From the NCBI RefSeq assembly GCF_905475395.1, contig NC_058340.1, positions 64,582,181-64,646,180 on the forward strand: 64,000 nt of DNA, in the 5' to 3' direction. Below, one piece after another: positions 12,402 to 24,159 of this stretch (positions are counted from its first letter, which is position 1; each line of letters opens with the position of its first letter). The notes beneath the pieces are model-generated. The model searched no databases, was not told the DNA's origin, and was given only the letters and a program-made list of their open reading frames with translations. The stretch comes from Chrysoperla carnea. Lineage: Eukaryota > Arthropoda > Insecta > Neuroptera > Chrysopidae. The translations under genes and the position numbers were made by a program.

Positions 12402-13020
12402 ACAAGTAAATTTGATCCAGTTTTCGTAATTTTTTTTGAAACCCACTTATTTTGTGTCATTTTTAGCAGTTGTGATATCTTTTTTTCGCTAGCTATCATT
12501 TTTGTGCTTAATTCCGGGACCAGGACTCCACTTTCTTGAAAGCAATTAGAGGTAGGTTAATTTTGGTCACAAATTTGAAAAGTATGACCCAAGTTTAGTA
12601 GGATTACATACTTGGTTTATCAAAATTGCATAAAATTTAGATTTGATAGATTAAAATTAAATTTTTTGGATTCTGATGACGTCATGAAGTTAATAAATTC
12701 GATTTTTTTGATAAAACAGGCAAATTTGATCCGATCTTATTGGAATTTTTTTTGAAACCCACTAATTTTGGGTCATTTTTTTAAACTGTGATGTAAATTT
12801 TTCGCTAGCTATCATCTATGTGCTTAATTCCGGGATCAGGACTCCATATTCTTTAAACCTATTAGAGCTAGGTTAATTTTGATCACCAATTTGAAAAGTA
12901 TGACCCAAATCTAGTAAGATTACATACTTGGTTTATCAAAATTGCCAATATGGTACTTTTTGATACCTTTTAATGAACAGCGAATATATTAATAATAATT
13001 GCAATTTTAATCCAATTTTG
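12402..13020 (+). repeat. 315-bp satellite block C
   Basis: Forward orientation, nearly two monomers. TGACGTCA is at 12677-12684. It ends with an ~80-bp segment (about 12938-13020) also found at the end of block A, which suggests that the repeat is carried by a larger element with a fixed terminus. Confidence 0.85.
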
Positions 13021-13192
13021 ATTATATAACTCTGTATTATTTTATTTACTTTATTTATTATCAACAAAATTTCGATTTTGGAGGTAAATCAGTTCCTTGT
13101 ACAAAATACCCCAGCATCATTTAGGATAGTAATGAGTTCCTTGTTTTGCTCGGAAACGTAGAGAGAAATCAATACTTTAATTTGATACTCTA

Positions 13193-13692
13193 TAAATACT
13201 TGCCATCGGCGCTATGCACCCTCAAACGACTAATTGCTTGCAACTTTTGAAGTAACTAAAATATTTCGAATTTATAAGATTCCATTCCTTTCTTTAATTC
13301 ATTCAGCATTGCTTCCATTAAAAGGAATCGATTTCGGTATAAAAATTTTGTATTCAAAGCAACACCACCATTAATGATAATTTGTTGTTTGTTTAAGTAG
13401 TAACATTAAACTTTCGCCAAACTTGTGATATCTACATAACAAAAACAAATGTATATGTATCAAAATTCGAACTTGATCGTAATTATTTAATGAAGTGTCT
13501 TTTGTAATTGAATCATAACTGTTAAAGTTTTTGGTCTATCGTATAACTTAAATGATACCACATACTAAGTCTTGTAGGTTGTAAGTTTTTAGTAAAATAT
13601 ATTTGTTTAGTCCAAGAACCGCTACAAAATTAGTTGGTATATCAAGCAGCGCCGTAACGAGGGTACATAACGCCGGTGGCAAGTATTTAGGT
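13193..13692. mobile_element. Inverted-repeat element between satellite blocks C and D
   Basis: Arms at about 13193-13225 and 13655-13692 are inverted copies of a motif read as ACTTGCCAYCGGCGYTATGYACCCTC, split here as ACTTGCCA, CGGCG and ACCCTC. The right arm continues into CAGCGCCGTAACGAGG, which resembles hAT-type ends. About 430 bp of AT-rich sequence lies between the arms. The exact ends and a target duplication are not clear. Confidence 0.5.
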
Positions 13693-13700
13693 TGCACCAT

Positions 13701-14255
13701 TGTGATCAAAATTAACCTAGCTCTAATTGGTTTCAAGAATGTGGATTCCTGGTACCGGAATTAAGCATATAAGTGATAGCTAGCGAAAAACTGGCATCGC
13801 AGCTGAAAAGAATGACTCAAAATTAGTGGGTTTAAAAAAAAATTCCAATAAGATCGGATCAAATTTGTCTGTGTTATCAAAAAAATCTAATTTTTTAACT
13901 TTATGACGGCATCAGAATCCAAAAAATTTAATTTTGCTCTATCACATCCAAATTTTATCCCATTTTGATAAACCAAGTATGTAATCCTACTAACCTTGGG
14001 TCATACTTTTCGAATTTGTGATCAAAATTAGCCTAGCTCTAATTAGTTTCAAGATTGTTGAATCCTGGTCCCGGAATAAAATACATTAGTGATAGCTAGC
14101 GAAAAATTGATATCACAGCTAAAAAGTATGACCCAAAATTAGTGGGTTTCAAAAAAAATTCCAATAAGATCGGATCAAATTTGCCTGTATTATCCAAAAA
14201 AACCAATTTTTTAACTTTATGACGTCATCAGAATCCAAAAATTTAGTTTTGCATA
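13701..14255 (-). repeat. 315-bp satellite block D
   Basis: Reverse orientation, nearly two monomers with a spacing of 316 bp measured between the TGACGTCA sites (13904 mutated to TGACGGCA; 14220-14227 intact). It faces block C across about 680 bp, so the two form a large inverted repeat. A short open frame running through it on the minus strand is only repeat sequence. Confidence 0.85.
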
Positions 14256-14259
14256 GAAT

Positions 14260-15760
14260 AGGTATGAATTTATAAACAATATCAATTTGATCACCTACCA
14301 TAAGCTCTTGGTCTAATTGAAGCAAGTCAACCAAGTGAGGGTTATTAAATAAATTATAAAGGTGACAAAATTTGTAATTTGTACTTATACCACATACAAT
14401 AAGATACGTATTGTATGTAATTATCTTTTCCAATATCTTTCTCATGTGGTGCTCTCCATAGTCCATGTTACATACTTACAAAGAATTATAACAATGGTGT
14501 TAACCTATATCATTCTATGAAGGTATTGTAACAAAAACCATCTACCTAGTAACACTTTACAAGAGCTTTTTAGTATATGTATGTACGTACAGGTTAAAGT
14601 CTCCCCATAATTAATTGGATTTACATAAATTCTTTATACTTTTATAATTATTGTGTATGGAATATAAAAGGAATGGTGTGATTAAAACACTATGAATTCT
14701 AAGTTCAAGGTCAACTAATTTTTACATAAATTTTTCTTTATATTTCTATTAGTACCTGTATGATGCTTTTTCGGTATTCTTTGAGTTAAAAAGACACAAA
14801 TTTTATCGCTAATATAAGAACTGTTTAAAATGTCTACACAAAAATACCAATTTGAATGTTCCGCTAAGTACTTTATTTCGTTAACTACGATAAACATCAA
14901 TAGATGTCAGGAAGGGTCGTATTTTGCAATTTGTTTCAGTTTTTCCTGAAAACTCGGATAAAACAAAATTTCCTAAAAATGAAACCTAGCTAGATCAGTT
15001 TTTCGCCCCAAAAAAACCATGCATATTAATTTTCATGAAAATCGTCGCAGCCGTAACATTATATATATGTAGTACCTCGATGACCGAGATGACCTACGTC
15101 AATATAACGACTATATGTTTTATTATGCAAACGCCCTAATTTCCAAAGTTTTCGTAAATCATAATGTTATAGGTTACACTGAAATGAAGCCACTCACGAA
15201 GTTTCGTGCATGTGTTATTCACAAAGTCATACCCCCCTCTGTACTGTAGACCAATATAAAATATTTAAAAATGTAAAAAATTGTTTAAACATAAATGAAT
15301 CATTCTGTATTAAATCTGAAAATCACTTAATAAACTATCTCTACGCAGGTAAACAATTTTATGTTAAGTTAACTTATAAAGTACTATTATATAGTCATCG
15401 TGTGTAGTGTAGTATATGTTGAACATACCTATATATGTATATTTATGTTTAAAGTTTACTACAACATAATTTTATTTACTTACTGCCCTAGTTTTGCCCA
15501 TAAACTTCCATAAAATAAATATATTATCTAATCAAAAACTTTAAATTGTTGAATGATATTAGGCATGAAATTAGAATTAAGTTCAAATAGAAAATCATTT
15601 TCACATATATAATACATACATTGTTCGACGATAATGTATATACATAAGAATGGAAGCTGACTAATCGATCAACGCACAGCTGAAAGCGCTAGAAGCATGA
15701 AATTTTGTATCCCTTTTGTATCCCTCAAAAAAAAAAAATTTGTTTTCGAAAATCATGAAA
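14260..15760. other. Intergenic DNA, nothing recognised
   Basis: AT-rich DNA. The minus-strand open frame from 14466 continues into satellite block D; its upstream part (about 70 codons) matches no family that I know. Confidence 0.45.
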
Positions 15761-15762
15761 CC

Positions 15763-16130
15763 CGGTGGATGGGGTAATTTTGATCCAAAAAGTATAAAAA
15801 TCAGGATTATTTAGTGATTGGATGCAGAGTTTCTGAGATATCGCAATATTTGGATCGATTTTAGTCCGTATCTTAAAAACAATTCGACCAGTCAACAAAT
15901 GCACCCAATTTTTGTACTTTTTGGGTCAAAATTACCTTATATACTGAGTTTTATCGAAATTGGAAATTTAAAAAAATTTCTTAATTTTTTGCAATATTTA
16001 AAGGTACCCCTTTGAATAAATTGAGAAAATCGCAAAAAAAATTTTTGTTTTTGTATTTTAAGTATCTCAGTGGATGGGTTAATTTTGAAAAGTATAAAAA
16101 TCTGGTTAATTTTATGATTGGACCTATAGA
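15763..16130. repeat. Diverged tandem pair, period about 305 bp
   Basis: GTGGATGGGGTAATTTTGAT (15765) and GTGGATGGGTTAATTTTGAA (16070) are each followed by AAAGTATAAAAATC and a TGATTGGA block. Overlapping short open frames on both strands here are chance frames in repeat DNA. Confidence 0.55.
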
Positions 16131-16574
16131 AAGTTACAATGTCAGCGAGTATTATGGGCAAAGCTTCATTTTCAAAAAAGTTTAAGTTACCCAAAAAAAA
16201 TTAAAATCCAAGAAATTGTGAACAAAAGGAGGATAAGTGAGGGCTATAACGTGATAGTCTTTGTTTTTAAAGGAGAAATTAAAGAAAAAAATGAAATAAT
16301 AGAGTTTGAAGACGAATTTGATTTTTATTATTATTGACAAATAAAAGAAACGTTTGCATCTAAATATTTTTTTAATTCAATTTTGAGCATAAAAATCCCT
16401 TCTTTATATTTTGTCCGGAAATTTCGTATGAATACTCTACTGTGCGTCGAATCGCATTGTCTCATTATTCCATTATCATAACCGTTGATTGTATAATATT
16501 TTTAATAAAGTGTATATGACTCGTTAAAAATAAACTTTTTATAGACATTGAAATAAATAAAAAAATAATATATA

Positions 16575-16972
16575 CAGTCAAACCTGGATGAGTGAGAACT
16601 GGATAAGTGAGAAAACTCTATAAGTGAGAGTAAATAGCCAGGACCCGTCATTTTAAGCTCCCAAAACCTCTATTGGCGAGAAACAGAAACTTCTGTAAGA
16701 GAGAGTCGTTTTTCTCTCATGGACCTCCGTAAGTGAGACTGCTACTTATCTATACCTCTATAAGCGACAGTCGAGCTTTATTTATTTATATCATTTAGGA
16801 GACATATTTACTACATTCGTACTTGCTGTGACTTGTTACTGCTGCGTACCTCTATAAGAGAGAAACGCTACCCATGTACCTACATTAGCGAGGAACTCGG
16901 GTTAGTGAGAAACCTCTTTAAGCGAGAATGAGATTGTGCTCCCTTGAACTGTCGCTTATTCAGGTTTGACTG
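16575..16972. mobile_element. pogo/Tc1-like MITE made of reiterated terminal motifs
   Basis: 398 bp between TA dinucleotides (16573-16574 and 16973-16974). The perfect 12-bp TIRs are CAGTCAAACCTG, with further partial match inward. The interior holds about eight degenerate copies, on one strand, of a motif close to CCTCTATAAGTGAGA, which is also the sequence next to the TIR. A solo end of a related element (CAGTCAAACCTCGTTA) is at about 1227. Confidence 0.85.
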
Positions 16973-16974
16973 TA

Positions 16975-18405
16975 TAACGTTTATGATTTTAAAAAAAATT
17001 CAATATTACTAAAATGTCTCATGAGCTTAAAGAAAATAGGCCTCATCAGAATACCTACTATTTACTTATAAACGATAATATAAGAAACCTATTTAATAAT
17101 AATATTCGTTCAAGCAATTGAGTTAAATTATCAAAAATTAAGTTTTCGGTAATATCATACCAGAGACCGAAAATCATTAAATATTTTATAGGGTATTTAT
17201 TTAGGAGAATATTAAATAAAAAAAGAAGAAGAAGAAAAATTATTCTTAAATAATAAAAATTTTCCTGAATTATTTATTTGTTCCACAAATAGAAAAATAT
17301 ATATGTATTTATATTTTATTTAAACGTTGATACGTTTATTTTTTTTTTCGTTTTTTATTTAAAAGAAAAATTAGAAATTATATATAATATACACGGTGCC
17401 ACAGAGCGAGCACCCGTAAAACTGATTTTAAAGCTAGTGAAAGATTGATTAATAATAACTCACTTTCCGGTTTCCGATTTAGTCACTTCCCGGTTTTCGG
17501 TTGGGCTGAAATTTTGCTTGCATATGTAAATCGAAAGGCAAAGGATTTTTATGGTAAGTATGACCTTATTATTCCTCCAATTACACCATATTCGATATAC
17601 ATACGTTTTTCAGTTTTAAATTAAATAAATTTATAAAAAAAAAATCAAGATATGTCGTGGGACACACGGTAGGAACTATATTACTTTCGTACCTTTCTAC
17701 ATTATAAATGCAGCGTTTAGTTTATTATTTACAAGATATTTTTCTGAAAATTTATGGTTTTAATTTTAGAAGTCAAATACTTCTTTGAATCTTTAAAGAA
17801 TTTTATTTTATAGCTAAGTAACCTAGATGTCGGTTTTTGGTGTCTGTTGCAGTTCTTATGATTTAACTGACAATCAGCAAACAAATATCGTGCGATAAGG
17901 ACTATAGTTCTAAAAATACTTTTTTAAGTACAAACTTTTATTGTATTATAAAATATATTATTATTCTTAGTATTATTTCAAAAAAGTAGGTTTCTCATCA
18001 ACAGTTCCTCATAACTGAAGGATATCGAATGGTGACTCATTCAAGTTCTTTTCTTTCAATCACAGTCCCACATAGTACTGAGTTAGTCACAATTGAATAA
18101 TTGAAGCGTTATCGCAAACAAATGTGGAACCATCGATTGAACGCTTAATTTCAAGAAATACATATATAACTGATTTAATAGGAATAAAGTTTCCACATTA
18201 TTTTGAACACTTCCCCTTGGAACTGTGATTTTGGATTACCTTGTATAGAAGGAAGGAAAAACTAATTGAATAAATTTACTGTGTACGACAGCTTATACAT
18301 ATATATCTGCCTCGTTTTCTATTAATTTTTTATCGAATAAAATATATTTAAAAAAAACCGTAGCCGTAGGGACTACAACTCGTAGAGACCAGACCAATAA
18401 TTTGT
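16975..18405. other. Intergenic DNA, nothing recognised
   Basis: AT-rich. A small GC-richer patch at 17390-17530 (CACGGTGCCACAGAGCGAG) may be an old element end. No partner was found. Confidence 0.4.
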
Positions 18406-18408
18406 TAG

Positions 18409-18892
18409 TTAAGGACGTACCCAAAAAAAAAAAAGTGTACAAAAATATTTGAGATTTCACTTTCCATTTTTTAGGGTGAATTATGTTAGAGCTTGGAAAA
18501 ATTAGGCGAAAATTAAGAGTAAAATGTTTCGATATAAAACATAGTTTTTGGAATATTGAAGCCTAAAGATTTAGAGACAATCACTTATAGAAATACAAGC
18601 ACCGCTTGTTATAATTTTCTTAGGCAAATATTAGTCAATGAATATTAGTTTTTCAAATCAATCGATCCTAAGAAAATTACTCTTATTACCTAATAAAGCA
18701 TCTCTTTAAAAATACTTCAATATTGGATTTACATGTTAAAAACGCTTACTTTAGCAGCTCAAAGCTATAAATTTAGCACTGTAAGAAGTATTAAAAAATT
18801 TACTTGCTTATAAAGAACATTCATGAGAAAGCATATACATTACTTGAAAGATAATTTCAGGAAAATCTGATTTTTTGGGAACGTCCTAAAGT
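18409..18892 (+). mobile_element. MITE of the 'GGAACGTCC' family, copy 1
   Basis: Ends are inverted relative to one another: TTAAGGACGTACCCAAAAAA on the left and TTTTTTGGGAACGTCCTA on the right. It is AT-rich and non-coding. The sequences next to both ends match those of the copy at 31449-32097 in opposite orientation, which confirms a dispersed family. Confidence 0.7.
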
Positions 18893-18894
18893 GA

Positions 18895-21870
18895 AATATT
18901 ATATTCAATAATAAATAGCCATTTATTTACTTGAATTTTGCTTTTGTTACTAATTTTCATTTTTATAATATTCAAGTAACTACAAATTTTTGATTTCCCC
19001 CAACGCATTTAAATCACGAATACATTTCCACCACCTGTCAAAATATCCAAAGCATCATTTTTTCGCCACTCACGTGGCGCAAAAATTTTGTAACAAAACT
19101 TGTAAAAATTTATAAATTAATTTAATTAATACGATAATTTTCTATCAGGAAATATAAAAATAAATTTTTATTATTTAATATATAATTGGGTTTAACTTTT
19201 TTTTTAATTATTTTAATATTGAACGGATATTTGTAATCTGGGCACTAGTTTTATCACATTCAATACGTGAAAGAAGCCACTCTCGTATTCAAATACGAAT
19301 CCTTGAATTAAACTTCAATTCATATTAAAATATTTCCCTGACTATACTTTTGTATGAAGAGGACTTTTTTTTATATGAAATGCTATGCTCCTTACAAAAT
19401 CAGATCCTTATTTTAACCTTTTTGCTATAATTCCATCTCTGATGTCTATCGTTTGCAAATGGTTCTACAGACAGTAGAACCATCTGCTGAACACCGAAAA
19501 TTTTTTTTCATACAATAAAAATTTAAGAGGTAGAAATAATATTCTTGGAGCGAGACATAATATTCTTGTGACAAGAAAATATTCTTAGGAGAAAAAACTT
19601 GTTCCTATTTTCAAAAAAAAGTTCCAAGAACTAAATTTTTCTGTATATCAAAAATCTTATTTAGTTAGAATCGCAGGGCTGACAAAATAGGGCTGTTTCG
19701 AAGGAAGGAAAATTTTTAGCTATGCTTATGCGAATTCCTTACGAATTTATCATTTTTCTAGTTAAAACAGATATAAAATAGGGGTAAAAAAATCTTTCTA
19801 CATACATTCCGGTTGTTTAGTGCTCAGAACATATATTTCCTAATGAACAGTCTATTGAAAAACAATTAAAAAGGATGTGGTGAGTGTATTTCATATAATT
19901 TTTATTTTAGTTTATAAATAGCTTTGTACAGTTTATGTCCTAGATTTTATGATAAAACTTTTCGTTTTTTAGACAAGTTTATAAACAACGGTAATGAATT
20001 TAAAAATAAATTTAAATCGATCTCTTAATTCATTAAAATCACATTTTAAAATTATACTTTATACTGTGCCTTTTTTAAATTTGAAACCAGTTTAAAAAAA
20101 ATAGTAACTCTCTCAAGATTATTTTTATTTTTAATGAACTCCGACTACAACTATTTTACACCCTCTTAAAAAAAGCTTAGAAATTGGAAAATATATATAT
20201 CATTTTTTCCTATTTTGATAATAAAATGCGATTAGTTTTATAGTTTTCAAGATATCAGCCCCATATCCGTAAAATTTGAATCCAGAAAAAATTATCGTCT
20301 AAAATTTGGAGCTCAGAGTTCGATCATCAAGCAAATGAATAGGATTTTTATTATGTTTGGGTCTCAATTAATAAAAATTTTTTATTTTTCGTACTTTTTC
20401 ATTAGGATTTTCGATTATTTTCCCTTAAAATCGTTGAAATTCGAAAGTCGAATTTTTTAACCTATTTTAATATAAACATTGATTTGAGATTATTTGGACC
20501 TAGCGAAAACATTGCCGAGGATAAAAATGAAATCTGATTTATGGTTTTCAAGATATCAGTACTATACCCCTGAAAATCGAATTCAGAAAAAATGTTTTTT
20601 TGTAATATTTGGGTTGAAATAATCGTTTCCGAACCCCAAATATTACGAACTATTCGGTTGACTGTTCAGGTCTACAACTACGTGCAATTGCTTTGAAAAG
20701 TAGTAGATATGCAATTAAAAGAAATTTAGTTTTTAGTAGTTACTTACCATTTTATACAAGGTAATTTTTTTTAAAGTTTCCACTATTATATTCGAAAACA
20801 GCATGGAAAATAAAGAAAACCAGAATTTTTTCAACTCTAACAAATTTTTATTTATTTATGTATATATTTATATATACGCTTTTGTATTTTAACATTTCTA
20901 CATCACGAACATAGTACACTATGCCTAAATAACGTTTGTAATCTGTGAATTCTTTTGTATATTTTATTTATTTTTAATAAACTTGTATTTAATTATACAT
21001 GGATTTAAAAAAAGTTCAATATCATTTATGATAATGAATTGAAATAAAAATCAAAAAATATTATTTTTATTCAACAACCCATTTTGCTGGCTGAAAATTT
21101 TCTTGGCGGGATCCTTTTTATGTGAAAAAACAAAAAATCTTAAATTTGCTGCTTAAAAATGTGGGTTAAAATGTATTTTATAACCAAGTTGTTTTTAATT
21201 GCGGCAAAGAATTAAATTCATCTAAAAAAAATATTTAGTACATTATTCTAAAAAAATGAAAAACTAAATACAGTATTTTCAATCCCCTTAAAATTGAGCT
21301 GATTTTTTTTTCTTTCTGTTTTTGAAATATAAAGGTGGCAACTTTTTATAAAAATCACTCTGTATAATATAAAAACTGAAAATATTTTTATAATAAATTA
21401 AAGTAAAGTTTTTCATACTCGTACAACATTGCATTAATTATTTAATAAAAAAAAAGAACTGTTTTTCATAAATAATTTCATAATTTGTAAACTTTTGTGT
21501 ATAAAGGATATTATTTCATAAATACAACCTGCTCATTATAAAAATTAAGAGTTGTTTTATAATATGCAAAAGGTATACAGAATCCAGACGGTAGGTAGCT
21601 ACGTGTTAATGATCCTATACACCAGTGCAAGATAAATTTTATGTTGTAAATCTGATTATAATTATTATAGAATTTTAGTGTATTAATTAGAATGTATAAA
21701 TTATATTATATAAATAATCCTTATACGACTCTTTTGGTATTAAATTATTTCGAATAAATTAATATTACCGTCATCAAGTTATGAGCAAAAATAAAATTTT
21801 GCAGTAAATAAGAAAAACAAATTTATTGAAATTCATAAAATTTTTTGATTTTTCAAATTTTTCTAAATAT
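18895..21870. other. Intergenic DNA with one diverged tandem pair
   Basis: Apart from the repeat at 20216-20620, this is homopolymer-rich AT DNA with stops in every frame. Confidence 0.45.
20216..20620. repeat. Diverged tandem pair, period about 301 bp
   Basis: The landmark TTTTCAAGATATCAG is at about 20243 and 20544, and each copy is followed within 40 bp by ATCCAGAAAAAA or ATTCAGAAAAAA. Similarity is clear over about 90 bp of each copy. Confidence 0.55.
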
Positions 21871-21875
21871 ACCTA

Positions 21876-22041
21876 CAGGGTGGAACATTTTAATATCTTA
21901 GGGCTAATAGCTCGTTTTATCGTTAAGCTAGTTATCCGGGTTGGTTTAATCGTCAATTTATATCCTTAAAAGTTACAGATAGAATAACACATTAAATTAG
22001 AAAGTTGATCCTTAAATAGATTAAAATGTCCGATCACCCAA
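21876..22041. mobile_element. Possible small TA-flanked inverted-repeat element
   Basis: CAGGGTGGAACATTTTAAT on the left and ATTAAAATGTCCGATCACCC on the right are imperfect inverted copies (TGGGTGATCGGACATTTTAAT when inverted, about 15 shared bases), with TA near both ends. A third partial copy (GATCGGACAT) is at about 22092. Boundaries are uncertain. Confidence 0.4.
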
Positions 22042-22477
22042 TATAAAAGTTGTTTAAATGTCCAAGGCCTTAATTTTAATATTAAGGTTGATCGGACATG
22101 TGTATTTACAATAAAATTTCCACACTTTTTTTTACAATAAAATACATTTTTTCTTATTTACACTATTCTTAATTTATTCTAATTAAAAAATTTTATACTA
22201 TTCTTAATTAAATTTATTAAAATTTATTTACTGTTTTTTAATTGGATTTTCTATAAAAGCGTGTTAAACAATTCTGACCATGGTCACGGCACAAAGACAC
22301 TTACGAATATCAGATACAAAAAAATCGCTAATCCTGAATATCCTAATAATGATAATGGGACTTACTGTTTAAAATATTGAATAGTCATCGATCCTTGATA
22401 AATATGCCAAATTTTGAGTTAATCCGACGTTTTGAAGAGTCTCAAAATCATGTTCAAAGTTTCTATTACTTGCTAAC

Positions 22478-22502
22478 ATACTAACATACTAACATACGTA
22501 TG
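22478..22502. repeat. Short minisatellite (CTAACATA)3
   Basis: Three direct 9-bp units of the type ACTAACATA ending in CGTATG. Confidence 0.7.
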
Positions 22503-23110
22503 AGCTAATAAAAGCGTTTTAAAAAATAAACATTTTCAAGTTATTTTAATCATCTTGTTATTTTATGTAAATTTCTCTAAGTCTGTTAATACCAGATGTC
22601 TACTTATCCTTTTTAAAATTAAAAAAAGCTCTTTACTTGGCTAATTTAAAATGAAGATCTAGTTTAAAAAGCTTTATATTTGAAGGTCACATATAACTGT
22701 AATATTCACAAAGACATTTTCCCAATACATTCTGCTATATGTTCAAATATCATTATAAGATTCACAAAAGCTGCAGAATACAGAGCAAAGAGAAATGAAC
22801 ATAGACAATGTGGTCCAAGGTGGACTTCATCTTATGGAATATTAAGTTGAAATTATGCCAAATTTTCGATACACTTCCAAGAAAGCATCTTTTTCTAGAT
22901 ACAGAGTGATAAGTTGTGAATATTGCCAAAACTCGTGCTTACAAAAATTGGAAATTTAACAATATGGTCTAAGGATCGTTCATGATCCTTCATGATGGAT
23001 GATTAAGGTTTATAGTGATATAATTTTTTTTTTAAACTGCAACACCCCATATCTACAAAAGGGCGCTTCCCAACTATAAGTGTATTGAGAAATTGTCATT
23101 ATTTTAACAC

Positions 23111-23450
23111 TGTAGACCGGAACATTTGGACATTTCAGGGAATTGTAAGGCCGACGAGCTGGCTAGAAATGGTACAAGACTGTCACATACAAGCATCAAT
23201 AGGCATCCTAAGCTACTATTGAATAAGGAAAGGCCAATCTAAGATGGAGGGTGGAATGTACTTGTGATACTACAAGACAGATATGATCTGAGTAAAATCG
23301 TAGGCGCTTCGAAGATCTTTTATCGCGGCCCTTTTTTTATATTTTATCATTGCGGCTATTACAGGACAATGGTTAAGCGGCAGGTACACTGAACGACTGA
23401 GCCTACCAGTTCATCACGATAATGCAGGAGCTCTGTTACCTAACCTAGCA
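23111..23450 (+). pseudogene. Non-LTR retrotransposon 3' relic (RNase H end)
   Basis: The frame from 23111 to 23241 reads a PEHLDISGNCKADELARNGT-type segment, the end of a LINE RNase H domain (the GH..I.GN..AD.LA block). After frame breaks, the segment around 23355-23430 reads ITGQWLSGRYTERLSLP. That matches the sequence that follows RNase H in R1/Jockey-like ORF2 proteins. Frameshifts and stops show that it is dead. Confidence 0.7.
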
Positions 23451-23760
23451 TGTTGTTAGTAAATGTTGTCACAATAATTGTTGGACAAACATATCATAAA
23501 CCAACATGATTTTAAAATAGATAACAAAATACAATTTTATAGTTTAAATTGATCGTAGTAAAGCTCTGTCGGACTGTTTTTCTTGAAACACTTAACCTAG
23601 ATTTTATTGTAATAATGATAATAATTGTATGGCGGCTATCAAATTTTATATCATTATATTTTTAAATAAATATAATTCCTTAATTTTTATAAAAAGCCTG
23701 AAAATAATTATAGTCCGCAAGTCCACTACTAAAAACCGTGCTGATTATATCACCTCAGGG

Positions 23761-24157
23761 TAAACGGTATCCCCGTCGTCTCTTAGGAGTTTTTGGGACA
23801 TTCCTCATATAATCTGTCCAAACACGTAACCCGGGGGTTTTTGGGGAATGAATATCGAGACAGAATCAATCTTTGAGATACCTGATACTTAATATATGTC
23901 GGGTACCCTGGGTATCCCGGATACCAGGTACCTAGTGCCCGATTCGGTCACGATATTCGTGCTCAGCAACCCCAAAAACTTCCGAGTAAATTGTTTGGAC
24001 CGATTTTATAACAAATTTCTCGAAAACTTCAGGAGACGATGAGGATACTGTTTAGCCTATGCACCAGATATCTCGCAGGCTATTTCTAACGTGATATTCG
24101 TGTTCAGCGACCCCAAAACTCCCCAGTGACAAGTTTGGATTCATTTTCATCACGTTT
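23761..24157. mobile_element. Foldback element with hairpin core and third arm
   Basis: The arm at 23761-23861 is inverted relative to 23947-24054, diverged but alignable along its length. A third, shorter copy (24090-24157) is in the same orientation as the right arm. Between the arms, 23901-23932 is a tight hairpin (GGTACC..GGTATCC / GGATACC..GGTACC). No ORF is present. It resembles a foldback DNA transposon or a folded repeat array. Confidence 0.65.
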
Positions 24158-24159
24158 AA

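Noticed and set aside
14149-14466. 105-codon minus-strand open frame
   Set aside because: Its C-terminal third is the 315-bp satellite read through, and the rest shows no recognisable domain.
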